DNA from: CAVRZJ01 sp964594125
GTDB lineage: Bacteria; Acidobacteriota; Thermoanaerobaculia; Thermoanaerobaculales; Thermoanaerobaculaceae
Assembly: GCA_964594125.1 (NCBI GenBank)
Contig: CAZQLL010000006.1
Coordinates: forward strand, 1-64,000
Length of the DNA: 64,000 bases
Direction of reading: 5' to 3'
Both the position numbers and the translations under genes were made by a program. Numbering within the stretch: position 1 is the first letter of the stretch; the number at the start of each line of letters is the position of its first letter. The notes beneath the pieces were generated by a model, which was not told the DNA's origin, did no database searches, and saw only the letters and a program-made list of their open reading frames with translations. Shown here in pieces: positions 43,846 through 52,310 of the stretch.

Positions 43846-44276
43846 TCACTCTCCTCCAGACCGAGGTGCACGAGCAGGACCCCGGCCTGCGCCGCGAACT
43901 CGACGATGCGGGCGTCGCGGTAGAACTCCCCGTACAGGACGCGCCGGATGCCGGCGTTGACGATCAGCTTGAAACAGCTCCAGCACGGCGACGCCGTGAT
44001 GTAGATGTCCGCGCCGTCGATCGCCACGCCGTGGCGCGCCGCCTGCAGCAGCGCGTTGGCCTCCGCGTGCACGGTGCGCACGCAGTGGTCGTTTTCCATC
44101 AGACAGCCGACCTCGGTGCAGTGCGGCAACCCGCGCAGCGAGCCGTTGTACCCGGTCGCGAGCACCGCCTTGTCGCGCACCACGATCGCACCCACCGCCT
44201 TGCGCGGACACGTCGACCGGGTCGACGCCTCGCGGGCGAGGTTCATGAAGTAGCGGTCCCAGGTGACGCGCGGCAT
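43842..44276 (-). CDS. dCMP deaminase (ComEB-like)
   Basis: 144 aa. The zinc site of the cytidine/deoxycytidylate deaminase family is complete: HAEANALLQAA (His70, Glu72) and SPCWSCFKLIVNAGI (Cys98, Cys101). N-terminal WDRYFMNLAREASTRSTCPRKAVGAI and TGYNGSLRGLPHC match dCMP deaminases. The product dUMP feeds thymidylate synthesis. It heads an operon with pfkA and trmB (ATGA overlap). Length is standard. Confidence 0.92.
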   Translation of the reverse strand: MPRVTWDRYFMNLAREASTRSTCPRKAVGAIVVRDKAVLATGYNGSLRGLPHCTEVGCLMENDHCVRTVHAEANALLQAARHGVAIDGADIYITASPCWSCFKLIVNAGIRRVLYGEFYRDARIVEFAAQAGVLLVHLGLEESE

Positions 44277-44342
44277 CCGGTGATTCTACGTGATTCCGCC
44301 GGCGGCGTCACCGCGGAATAGCGAGTCGGGCGCGCGCGTTGT

Positions 44343-44360
44343 ACTGCGCCACAGCGCAGT
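44343..44360. promoter_or_regulatory. Perfect 7-bp inverted repeat in a divergent promoter region
   Basis: ACTGCGC (44343-44349) and GCGCAGT (44354-44360) are inverted around CACA, between the divergent dCMP deaminase and cytochrome c genes (44277-44409). It could be an operator or a leader hairpin. Confidence 0.35.
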
Positions 44361-44409
44361 CATCTCGACCGTGCGGTGGAGCCCAGCGAGGGTGCGCGAT
44401 GGAGGAAGC

Positions 44410-44973
44410 ATGCACGGTGCAGCGAGAGTTGCTCTTCTCGTGGCCGCTGCCGCTGCGGCGGGGGTCGCGTGCACGCGTCAGGCGGGTGCGCCCGCGCCCG
44501 GCCCGGTCGAGCGCGGCAGGTACCTGGTGACGATCGGCGGCTGCAACGATTGCCACACGCCGCTGAAGATGGGCGCCGCCGGCCCCGAGCCCGACCTCCA
44601 GCGGCTGCTCTCGGGCCACCCGGAGGGGCAGGAGCTCGCGCCGCCGCCGGCGCTCGGCGGCGGCTGGATGGCGGCCGGCTCCGCCACCATGACCGCGTGG
44701 GCCGGGCCGTGGGGGATCTCCTACGCGTCCAACCTCACGCCCGAGATGGAGACCGGCATCGGCGCCTGGGACGAGACGATGTTCATCCAGGCGATGCGCA
44801 GCGGCAAGCACCTCGGCGGCGGCCGCGACATCCTGCCGCCGATGCCGTGGCAGAACTACGGCAAGGCAAGCGACGAGGACCTCAGAGCGATCTTCGCCTA
44901 CCTCAAGAGCATCCCGGCGATCAAGAACCAGGTGCCGGACCCGGCGCCGCCCGCAGCGCCGCCCGCCGCGTAG
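44410..44973 (+). CDS. Cytochrome c lipoprotein
   Basis: 187 aa from the ATG at 44410, which follows GGAGG. The signal sequence ends in a lipobox (AAGVAC), so it should be a lipoprotein. A single CNDCH haem-binding motif follows at about residue 45. LPPMPW (about 150) provides a likely axial Met. DEDLRAIFAYLKSIPAIKN is the usual C-terminal helix. The region between carries extra sequence (TAWAGPWGISYASNLTPEME) shared with cytochrome subunits of periplasmic dehydrogenases. A periplasmic electron-transfer role is inferred; no partner dehydrogenase is adjacent. It ends at a bidirectional terminator. Confidence 0.87.
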   Translation: MHGAARVALLVAAAAAAGVACTRQAGAPAPGPVERGRYLVTIGGCNDCHTPLKMGAAGPEPDLQRLLSGHPEGQELAPPPALGGGWMAAGSATMTAWAGPWGISYASNLTPEMETGIGAWDETMFIQAMRSGKHLGGGRDILPPMPWQNYGKASDEDLRAIFAYLKSIPAIKNQVPDPAPPAAPPAA

Positions 44974-44982
44974 GACGCACCG

Positions 44983-45029
44983 GCGAGGGTGAGCCTGGGC
45001 AAGAGCCTCCTGCCCATCCTCACACTCGC
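44983..45029. terminator. Bidirectional terminator hairpin
   Basis: GCGAGGGTGAG (44983-44993) pairs with CTCACACTCGC (45019-45029) with one mismatch. Inside, GGGCA (44997-45001) pairs with TGCCC (45011-45015) around a 9-nt loop. The structure lies between the convergent cytochrome c and TRAP permease genes, ending one base before the permease stop codon. No U-run is present, as is common in very GC-rich genomes. Confidence 0.6.
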
Positions 45030-46841
45030 TCACCGCCTGCCCAGCAGCTCCAGCACCCCGAGGGTCATCGCCGGCACGTAGGTGATGAGCAGCACGCCGA
45101 CCGCGGTGATCACCAGAAAGGGCAGGACGTGGCGGTACAGACGCGGCAGCGGCGTGCCGAAGCGCGACGCCGAGAGGAACAGGTTCAGCCCCACCGGCGG
45201 GAAGAGGAACCCGAGCTCGAGGTTGGCGAGGAAGACGACGCCGAGGTGCACCGGGTCGATGCCGAACGCGGCGCCGATCGGCGCGACCAGCGGCGTCAGG
45301 ATGACGATCGCGGAGTAGATCTCCAGCACGCTCCCGAGCACGAGCAGGAACGCGTTGAGCGCCAGCAGGAAGACCACCGGCGAGTGGACGTGCTCGCGCA
45401 CCGCCGCGAGGAGCTGCCCGGGGATCTCGGCGTCGACGAGGTACGAGGTCAGGCCCATCGCGGAGGAGAGCAGGATGAGCACCGCGCCGATCAGGGTCGT
45501 CGCCTTGAGCAGCACGCGCGGCAGGTCGCGCACCGGGTGGATGTCGCGCATCACCACGCACTGGGTGAGGATGGCGAAGGCGCACGCCGCCGCCGACGCC
45601 TCGACGAGCGACGCCGCGCCGCTCGCGAACAGGCCGATCACGAGCACAGGCACCGCGAGCTCCCACTTGGCGCCCCACGCCGCCGCCGCGATCTCGCGTC
45701 CGGAGAACGGCGCCCTCGCCTCCTGTGCCTTGCGTCCGACCCAGACCCCGTAAAGCGCGACGAGCAGCAGCAGCAGGAACCCGGGCAGCAGCCCGCCGAG
45801 GTACAGCAGGTCCGGAGGCACGGAGGCGACCACGCCGTAGAGGATGACAGGCAAGCTGGGCGGGAAGAGCAGCCCGAGGCTGCCGCCGGCCGTCACCAGC
45901 CCGAGCGAGAACCCTTCGGGGTACCCCTCCTCGCGGAGCATCGGGTAGACCAGCCCGCCGAGCGCGATGATCGTCACGCCGGAGCCGCCGGTGAACGTGG
46001 TGAACAGCGCGCACACTCCCGCCACCAGCACCGCCATGCCGCCCGGCATCCAGCCGAACAGCGCGCGGAACAGCCGCACCAGGCGGTGCGACGCCCGCCC
46101 TTCGGCGAGCACGTAGCCGCAGGCGGTGAGCAACGGTATCGCCGGCAGCGTCGGCGACGCCACCAGCCGGTAGATCTCCGCCGACACCGCCGCCACCGGC
46201 GTCGCCTCGCGGAAGAACAGCAGCAGCCCGAAACCGCCCATCGCGACGAACACCGGCGCACCGAGCAGCACGGCGATCACGAGCAGCGAGCCGAGCGCCC
46301 AGAGCAGCGGCGCCGGCCGCAGGTCGAGCGCGCCGAGCGTCAACACCCCCGCCGCCGCGGCCGCTGCAAGGGCGCGGCCGCCGGGACGCGGCGACGCCTT
46401 GATCGCGAACAGCACCGCCATCGCAGCCAGCGCCGCCGGCATCACGAGCTCGCCGGCCCACCGCGGCAGGCCGATCGTCAGCATGTCGCCGGTGAGGCGG
46501 TCGGCGCGCACCACCTGGAAGCTGGCGTACGCCAGCACCGCGGTGACCGCCGCCGCCACCGCGCCGCCGAACAGCCGCGCGCCCGCGAGCGCCCGCCCCT
46601 CGCCGAGCGCGGCGGCGGTCGAGAGCTTGAGGTGCCCCTCCTCCCAGGTGGCGAGCAGGCCGCCGAGGAACGCCAGCCACAGCGTCAGGAGCTGCAGGTA
46701 CGCCGCCGACCCCGGCACGTGGACGCCGCCGAGCAGCCGCCCCGCCGCGTCGGAGAGCGGCAGCGCCATGCCGGCGAGGAACGCGGCGATCAGCGCGCCT
46801 TCCGCGGCGCGCCGGCTCACGGCCTTGAGGACCGCCTTCAT
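45030..46841 (-). CDS. TRAP transporter fused small/large permease (DctQ-DctM)
   Basis: 603 aa. Residues 1-170 form a four-helix DctQ-like small subunit (WLAFLGGLLATWEEGHLKLS). From about 180 to 600 lies the DctM large subunit with about 12 membrane segments, including VAGVCALFTTFTGGSGVTIIALGGLVYPML and LGLLFPPSLPVILYGVVA, and ending NLELGFLFPPVGLNLFLSASRF. Fused QM permeases are a known variant. TRAP systems import organic acids or amino acids with a Na+ gradient. The gene overlaps the binding protein by ATGA and is the last of three TRAP genes. Confidence 0.91.
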   Translation of the reverse strand: MKAVLKAVSRRAAEGALIAAFLAGMALPLSDAAGRLLGGVHVPGSAAYLQLLTLWLAFLGGLLATWEEGHLKLSTAAALGEGRALAGARLFGGAVAAAVTAVLAYASFQVVRADRLTGDMLTIGLPRWAGELVMPAALAAMAVLFAIKASPRPGGRALAAAAAAGVLTLGALDLRPAPLLWALGSLLVIAVLLGAPVFVAMGGFGLLLFFREATPVAAVSAEIYRLVASPTLPAIPLLTACGYVLAEGRASHRLVRLFRALFGWMPGGMAVLVAGVCALFTTFTGGSGVTIIALGGLVYPMLREEGYPEGFSLGLVTAGGSLGLLFPPSLPVILYGVVASVPPDLLYLGGLLPGFLLLLLVALYGVWVGRKAQEARAPFSGREIAAAAWGAKWELAVPVLVIGLFASGAASLVEASAAACAFAILTQCVVMRDIHPVRDLPRVLLKATTLIGAVLILLSSAMGLTSYLVDAEIPGQLLAAVREHVHSPVVFLLALNAFLLVLGSVLEIYSAIVILTPLVAPIGAAFGIDPVHLGVVFLANLELGFLFPPVGLNLFLSASRFGTPLPRLYRHVLPFLVITAVGVLLITYVPAMTLGVLELLGRR

Positions 46842-47863
46842 CGCTTCGCCGCCGCCTCCCTGCGGTACTCGTCGCGCAGCGCCATGGCGCGGTCGTACGC
46901 GGCGGCCGGCGCGAACTCGCCGCGCACGCGCGGCAACACCGCCGATGCCGCCTTCTGCCAGGCATCGGCGGCGGCGGCGTCGAGCGGCACCACCGCGAGG
47001 CCGCGCGACCGCATCGCGTCGAGATCCGCGGCCGCGCGCCGCCGGGTCTCCTCCCGCAGCCGCGCCCCGGCCCTGCGCGCCGAGTCGAGCAAGGCGGCGC
47101 GCTGCGCCTCGGGCACCTTCCGCCACACCGGCTCGGCGATCACCATGCCGCCGAGCAGCACCGCCCAGTTGATGTCGGTCATGTGCTTCGCCTGGTTGAA
47201 CCAGCCGAGCAGCAGGGCGGCCTGCGGCGTGGTCGGGAGCGCGTTGATCAGGCCGGTCTGCAGCGCGGTCGAGATCTCGGTGGAGGGCAGCGGCACCGGG
47301 TTGAAGCCGGCGGCCTTCCAGATCTCCACCGCCGAGGTGTCGCCGGCCCAGGCGAACAGCTTCAGCTTCTTCAGGTCCTCGGGGGTGGCCACGGGCGTCT
47401 TGGCGAAGAACCTCACCCAGCCCCCGTCCACCCAGTCGAGCAGCACGAACCCCTTGGCGGCGAGCGCCGCCGCGATCTCGGGGCCGAAGCGCTCGAGCAC
47501 GGCGTCGAACTCGGCGTAGTCGGCGAACGCCATCGGCACCTGCATCGCGTACACCGAGCGGTCGACGTCGGCCAGACCGGCGCTCGACAGCAACCCGGCG
47601 CCGAGCGTCCCGAGGCGCATCTTGCGCACCACATCGGAGTCGTCGCCGGCGACGCCGCCGGCGTAGATGCGCAGCGTCACGGCGCCGCCCGAAGCCGCCT
47701 TCCACTCCTCGGCCATCTCCTTGAGGATGCCGTGCCAGCTCGAGCCGTCCGGCACCAGCGTCGCCATCTTGATCACCACGCCCTGCGCCGCCGCGCCCGC
47801 GCTCCACAGCGCAAAGACGGCGCCGAGCGCCAGCCCTGCCGCGACACGTCCACCGCTCATCAT
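46838..47863 (-). CDS. TRAP transporter substrate-binding protein (DctP/TatP type)
   Basis: 341 aa from the ATG at 47863, preceded by GGAAGGAAAG. A signal peptide (ALGAVFALWSAGAAAQ) leads into VIKMATLVPDGSSWHGILKEMAEEWKAASGG, the typical start of the TatP-like DctP branch. GWVRFFAKTPVATPEDLKKLKLF and LPTTPQAALLLGWFNQAKHMTDI follow. This branch is normally paired with the TPR protein TatT rather than acting alone. The usual carboxylate-binding Arg of DctP is not obvious, which fits a hydrophobic or otherwise unusual ligand. Gene order is TatT, TatP, QM. Confidence 0.9.
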   Translation of the reverse strand: MMSGGRVAAGLALGAVFALWSAGAAAQGVVIKMATLVPDGSSWHGILKEMAEEWKAASGGAVTLRIYAGGVAGDDSDVVRKMRLGTLGAGLLSSAGLADVDRSVYAMQVPMAFADYAEFDAVLERFGPEIAAALAAKGFVLLDWVDGGWVRFFAKTPVATPEDLKKLKLFAWAGDTSAVEIWKAAGFNPVPLPSTEISTALQTGLINALPTTPQAALLLGWFNQAKHMTDINWAVLLGGMVIAEPVWRKVPEAQRAALLDSARRAGARLREETRRRAAADLDAMRSRGLAVVPLDAAAADAWQKAASAVLPRVRGEFAPAAAYDRAMALRDEYRREAAAKR

Positions 47864-47885
47864 GGCTTTCCTTCCGTTCACGGAC

Positions 47886-48800
47886 CTACTCGACGAACAG
47901 CTCGTCGGCGCGCGCGAGCAGCCAGCGGGCGCGCCGCTGCGCCACCAGGTTGGCCAGCCGCTGCCGCGGGAAGCGGTCGGCGTCGAGCGCCAGCGCCAGC
48001 GCGAGCAGCCGCGAGAACTCGCCGCGGTCCTGCCGCGCCACGCACACTGTTTCGGCGAAACTCACCAGCGGCGCGACGCGCTCGCCGTGCGCGAGCTCGA
48101 GCGCCCGCTCGAGGTGACGGCGGGCCCGCTCCTCGGAGCCGCCCGCCGACGCCGGTCGGCCGCCCTCGAACGCGATAAAGAAGTCGTGCACCGCGCCGCC
48201 GCCCAGCCCCTCGTCGACCGCCAGCACGCGGCGCATCAGCGCCTCGGCGAGCGGCAGGTCGGCGACCAGGTCGCCTTCCTTCGACACCGCCGCCGCCGCG
48301 GCCCACGCGAGGCCGGTCCAGTACGCGATCGCGGCGTCGTCGCGGTCCACCATCGCGGCGCCGGCCGCCGCGTCGCGGCGCAGCGCCGCCGCGAACCCCG
48401 GGTGCTCCGCCTCGAGGGCGCGCAGCCCGTACGCCAGCGCCCGCCGGTAGAGGCGAACGGCCCGCCGCCGCAGCTCGGTCGCGCGGGCCAGATCGGCGCC
48501 CTCCACGTAGTCCGCCTCGCACTGCACGTACGCGTAGCCGTACTGCGTGAAGCCGCTCGCCGCCGCGAGCAGCAGCCCGCGGTGCTTGGGCGACGACTGC
48601 AGAAGGCTTTCGATCGTCTTGAGCGCAAACGGCAGCGCCTGCCCGACCAGCTCGGGGTCGTCGTCCGTGGCGTACGTCGAGCCGCCGCCGGCAAGCGCGT
48701 CGCCGAGCTTGTTGACGGCGAATCGACTGATCGAGCACCCGGAGACGCCGAGCACCGCGATCAGCAGAACCGCGAGTGAACGGGAAAAGCGCAGGTCCAT
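47886..48800 (-). CDS. TRAP-associated TPR lipoprotein (TatT)
   Basis: 304 aa from the ATG at 48800. The lipobox SRSLAVLLIAVLGVSGC marks a lipoprotein. The rest is helical with TPR-like repeats (ALPFALKTIESLLQSSPKHRGLLLAAASGFTQYGYAYVQ ... RRAVRLYRRALAYGLRALE), and the sequence matches the TatT component family (the Treponema Tp0956 type). TatT trimers bind the TRAP binding protein and may pass hydrophobic ligands to it. It lies 22 bp upstream of the binding protein gene. A small GC hairpin (48810-48825) lies in the gap after the CPBP gene. Confidence 0.87.
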   Translation of the reverse strand: MDLRFSRSLAVLLIAVLGVSGCSISRFAVNKLGDALAGGGSTYATDDDPELVGQALPFALKTIESLLQSSPKHRGLLLAAASGFTQYGYAYVQCEADYVEGADLARATELRRRAVRLYRRALAYGLRALEAEHPGFAAALRRDAAAGAAMVDRDDAAIAYWTGLAWAAAAAVSKEGDLVADLPLAEALMRRVLAVDEGLGGGAVHDFFIAFEGGRPASAGGSEERARRHLERALELAHGERVAPLVSFAETVCVARQDRGEFSRLLALALALDADRFPRQRLANLVAQRRARWLLARADELFVE

Positions 48801-48834
48801 GCGATCTTGCCGGGGCACACCCCGGGGAGCGATT

Positions 48835-51800
48835 TTACTGCACCGCGCCGCGCCCGCGCGGCAGCAGCAGCGCCGCCGCCAGCGCCGCCGCCGCCGCCAG
48901 CGCCACCCACCCTCTGACCTGGTATGCCGCGCCGGGCTGATCGAGCAGCGCAGCGGCTCCCGGCACGACGGCGAGCGCCGCCGCCGCCGCCGCCCACGCC
49001 ACCGGGTTCGCCCCCGCCACGAAGCGGAGCACCGCGACCGCCAGAACCAGCAGCAGCGCAGCCTGCACCGCCCCGGTGACCAGTTCGCCGGCGCTCGCCT
49101 CTGCGCCGGCCGGGATCAGCGCGACCAGCACGCCCGCCGCGAGCAGCGGGCGCGTGGCGCCGTGGCGCGCGTGCAGCCAGAGGTGCACGGCCGCTCCCAC
49201 CAGCGCCAGCGCGAGCGCCGCCGGCACCAGCGCACCGGCCACCGCGGCGAGCCCGGGCGCCGAGGTCGCGACGATGTCCGGCACGTCCACCGGCGCGTCG
49301 GGGAACAGGCGCGGCGCCCACCCCCGCGCCGCTCCGACGAGGCCGCGGTACGCGGCCAGCGCGCCGAGCGCCGCCAGCGCGGCGAGGACGGCGCCTGCCG
49401 CGCCGGAGCGGCGCACCGACGCGCGCGTCGCCGCCGCGGCGTGCGGGAAGCACGCCACCAGCGTGCCGAGCGCCAGCGCGGCGCCCGCGCCCTGGAACAG
49501 CACCGCGATCGCCACGCCGATCAGCGCGCTGGTGCGGAACATGCTCTCCGGCCACGCGACGTCGTAGCTCGCCCACACCAGCGGGTACGAGAGCGCGGCG
49601 CCGACCGCGGCGCCGGCCGCGAGCACCCCTGCCGTCGCGGCGATCGGCAGCCACGGCACGCTGTTGGCGCGCACGCCGCGGTAGAACACCCACAGGCCGT
49701 GCATGACGATCCACGCCAGCACCGCGACCTTCACGGCCACCAGGGCGTAGCGCGCCGCCGTTCCCTTCTGGCGCGCCCGCTCCCACGCCTCGGGCAGCTT
49801 GAGGCGCCGGCCCTCGCCGGCCACCGCGCCGCCGCGCACGCTCACCGTCACCAGGTACTCGGCCTCGCCGACGCTCCTCGCGGGGTCCTTCCAGGTGAAC
49901 TCGTGGTCGAGGCGCGCCGGCCGCTTCTCGGTCGTCGCCTCCTTGAACTCCAGCGCCGGGACCGAGAAGCCCGAACGCGCGAGCGCCGCCTCGGCGAGCG
50001 AGCGCGCCTCCTCCACCGGCAGCGACGCCCCCGGCGCCTCCTCGCGCAGCGCGTGCGAGTACCGCACGACCGCGCTCGCCCTGTCGTCCACCGCAAGCTG
50101 CCACTCCTCGCGGTCCTCGGCGCGGAAGGCGCGCACCTGCCACGCCGGCAGCTCGCCGGCGTAGCGGCGGACCAGATCGATGCCGCCCTGCTCGAGCAGG
50201 TAGCGGCGCGTGGGGCGGCCGAGGTACTCCGAGCGCGCCGTCACCACCGTGTGCCAGGCCGCCGGGTCGGCGCCCCGCTCGCGCAGGAAGGCGGCCGCGA
50301 TCGCCCGCACCTCGGCCGGCTCGCGGACAACGCCGACCCCGTCGCCCGGGTCGGGTGCGTGCCAGGCGAGCGCCCCACCGAGGAGCACGAGCGCCAGTGC
50401 GGCCAGCGCCGCCCGCCCGAGCGGCGGCGCGTCGATCGCCGCGACGGCCGGGGCGACCGTCGCTACCCGCACCGGCGCCGGCGGCGCCGGGTCGGCGGCG
50501 TTGGCGACCTCGGCGTCGGCGACGAAACCGCCGCGGCGGCGCGCCGCGACCACCGCGGCGACCAGCGGTACCAGCAGCACCCCGGTCCCCGCGACCGCGG
50601 TGATCACCAGGTACGGGTTGCCCGAGCGCACGAGCAGCATCGAGGTGTAGCCGGCGTCGACCACGTAGTGCCACACCAGGCAGGGGAGCACCCCGAACCG
50701 GTAGAGGACGATGCCTACGAACAACCCGGCGATCGACACCTCGACGCCGCGGATGTAGAACGGCTGCGCCGGGTAGTTGGCGTGCGCGAACCCCCAGATC
50801 GCCGCCGGGATGACGATCGCCGCCACCTTCGAGTGCGCGAGCTTCTCGACCAGCGGGACCGAGAGCACGCGCGACATGAACTCCTCGCTCACCGCCGGGT
50901 AGAACCCCATGAACAGCACCGCCAGCCACGGGAACGAGGTGTTGAGCAGGTTGTCGAACGGCACCTCGGCCGGGTTCCACGCCCCGAACCGCGCCGAGAG
51001 CAAGTAGAAACCGACCTGGTACGCGATGAACACGACGGCGAGGCAGTAGCCGAGCACCAGCCCGACCACCGCACGCTTGCTCCCCCACCCGGCACGGGTG
51101 AGCAGCGCGCCGACGCGCAGGTGGTGCGGGAAGCGCTCGCGGTACAGAGGCTCGCCGGCCGCAACCACGATCAGGATGAGCAGCGCCTGCGCGCCGGCGC
51201 CGGCGAGGCCGCCGAGGAGGTGCTGCGTCACGAACGCGGCCCATGTGTCGGTCGTGTCGAACGAGTACGCCGCCATCGGCAGGTCGTTGAGCGACAGCAG
51301 GAAGACCAGGACGAAGGCGATCGCCGTGAACGCCGCGACGACACGCCAGCGCAGGTTGCCGCGTCGGCTCTCGCGCACGATCACCCAGAACGCGGCGAGG
51401 ATCGTCAGGACGATTCCGAGCACCGCGACCATCGCGGTGGTCTCGTTGGCCGAGCGCAGCCGCTGGTACCCTTGAGTCCACGCGTCCGGCACCTTGAGGA
51501 ACTCACGGTAGGAGGCCGCCTCGTCGCCGTGCACCGCGACCTGGAGGCGATAGGTGGCGTCCTTCGCCTTCCAGCCGGCGCGCTCCCAGGTGAACGACCA
51601 GTCGCGCCGGTGCGGGCGGTCCTCGCGGCGCGACTCGATGAACGTCAGCGCCGCAGGGTCGAGGCCGAAGCCGCGCGCCAGCAGCGACTCGGCGGCGGCG
51701 CGCGCCGCCGCCTCGTCGAGCGACGCCCCTGGCGCCTCCTCGGCGATCGCGTGGGTGAACCCGACGACCTCGCCCGCCGGCGACACCTCGACCCGCACCT

Positions 51801-52161
51801 CCTCCTTGTCGAGCGGCGCGAACCAGCGGTGCGACCACGACCACAGCCGCACCTCGCGGCCGGCGATCATCGCCCCCAGGCGCTCCAGGCCGAGCTCGCG
51901 CTCGAGGTACACCTTGGCGCCGGCGTCGTAGCGGAAGATCGCCGCGTGGCGCCGCTTCTCGAGCGCCGCCGCGGCGCGCGGCGCGTGCTCGCCGAGGAAC
52001 CGTTCGGCCACCGGCCGTGACGACGAACGGTTGACCGCGAACTCCAGGTTCGCCTCGGGGAACGCCCGTGTGAAGTTCGTCCACACGAACGCCCCCGCGG
52101 CCACCGCCATCGCCGCCGCCGCCGCCAGCAGCGTCTTCTCGTTCCGCGTCAACCGATCCAT
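48835..52161 (-). CDS. Large CPBP-family membrane protease with duplicated extracytoplasmic module
   Basis: 1108 aa. A first extracytoplasmic module (about 46-235, PepSY-like) is followed by membrane segments and the CPBP/Abi core with EEFMSR (Glu426, Glu427, Arg431), FAHANYP (His460) and HYVVDAG (His498), the catalytic residues of this protease family. A second copy of the module (about 618-800) follows, then a further polytopic region. Shared lines include THAIAEEAPGASLDEAAA versus SHALREEAPGASLPVEEA and the FTWE/FTWK strands. Eukaryotic CPBP members process prenylated proteins; bacterial ones are linked to bacteriocin immunity and protein processing. This size and double module are unusual. 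Confidence 0.85.
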   Translation of the reverse strand: MDRLTRNEKTLLAAAAAMAVAAGAFVWTNFTRAFPEANLEFAVNRSSSRPVAERFLGEHAPRAAAALEKRRHAAIFRYDAGAKVYLERELGLERLGAMIAGREVRLWSWSHRWFAPLDKEEVRVEVSPAGEVVGFTHAIAEEAPGASLDEAAARAAAESLLARGFGLDPAALTFIESRREDRPHRRDWSFTWERAGWKAKDATYRLQVAVHGDEAASYREFLKVPDAWTQGYQRLRSANETTAMVAVLGIVLTILAAFWVIVRESRRGNLRWRVVAAFTAIAFVLVFLLSLNDLPMAAYSFDTTDTWAAFVTQHLLGGLAGAGAQALLILIVVAAGEPLYRERFPHHLRVGALLTRAGWGSKRAVVGLVLGYCLAVVFIAYQVGFYLLSARFGAWNPAEVPFDNLLNTSFPWLAVLFMGFYPAVSEEFMSRVLSVPLVEKLAHSKVAAIVIPAAIWGFAHANYPAQPFYIRGVEVSIAGLFVGIVLYRFGVLPCLVWHYVVDAGYTSMLLVRSGNPYLVITAVAGTGVLLVPLVAAVVAARRRGGFVADAEVANAADPAPPAPVRVATVAPAVAAIDAPPLGRAALAALALVLLGGALAWHAPDPGDGVGVVREPAEVRAIAAAFLRERGADPAAWHTVVTARSEYLGRPTRRYLLEQGGIDLVRRYAGELPAWQVRAFRAEDREEWQLAVDDRASAVVRYSHALREEAPGASLPVEEARSLAEAALARSGFSVPALEFKEATTEKRPARLDHEFTWKDPARSVGEAEYLVTVSVRGGAVAGEGRRLKLPEAWERARQKGTAARYALVAVKVAVLAWIVMHGLWVFYRGVRANSVPWLPIAATAGVLAAGAAVGAALSYPLVWASYDVAWPESMFRTSALIGVAIAVLFQGAGAALALGTLVACFPHAAAATRASVRRSGAAGAVLAALAALGALAAYRGLVGAARGWAPRLFPDAPVDVPDIVATSAPGLAAVAGALVPAALALALVGAAVHLWLHARHGATRPLLAAGVLVALIPAGAEASAGELVTGAVQAALLLVLAVAVLRFVAGANPVAWAAAAAALAVVPGAAALLDQPGAAYQVRGWVALAAAAALAAALLLPRGRGAVQ

Positions 52162-52310
52162 GGGCCCTCCCACAGGGTCGGTGCAGTGTACGCGGTCGGC
52201 ACGCGATAGGGTGCGTGCCCGGGCGGCAAGCCGGGCGGCGGGCCGGGCCGCGGTCGGTCCGCCGCTGCCGAGCGCCACCGCAAGGCGTGCGCACTCCCCT
52301 CCGCGCGGCG

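Noticed and set aside
40202..43849. 1215-codon minus-strand frame as one large protein
   Set aside because: Only the last 234 codons carry family motifs (LpxH-like). The rest is antisense to the epimerase and in the wrong frame for trmB and pfkA.
48810..48825. CCGGGG-CACA-CCCCGG hairpin as a true terminator before TatT
   Set aside because: The stem is only 6 bp, no U-run follows, and the genes on both sides are co-oriented with a 34-bp gap, so readthrough is equally likely.
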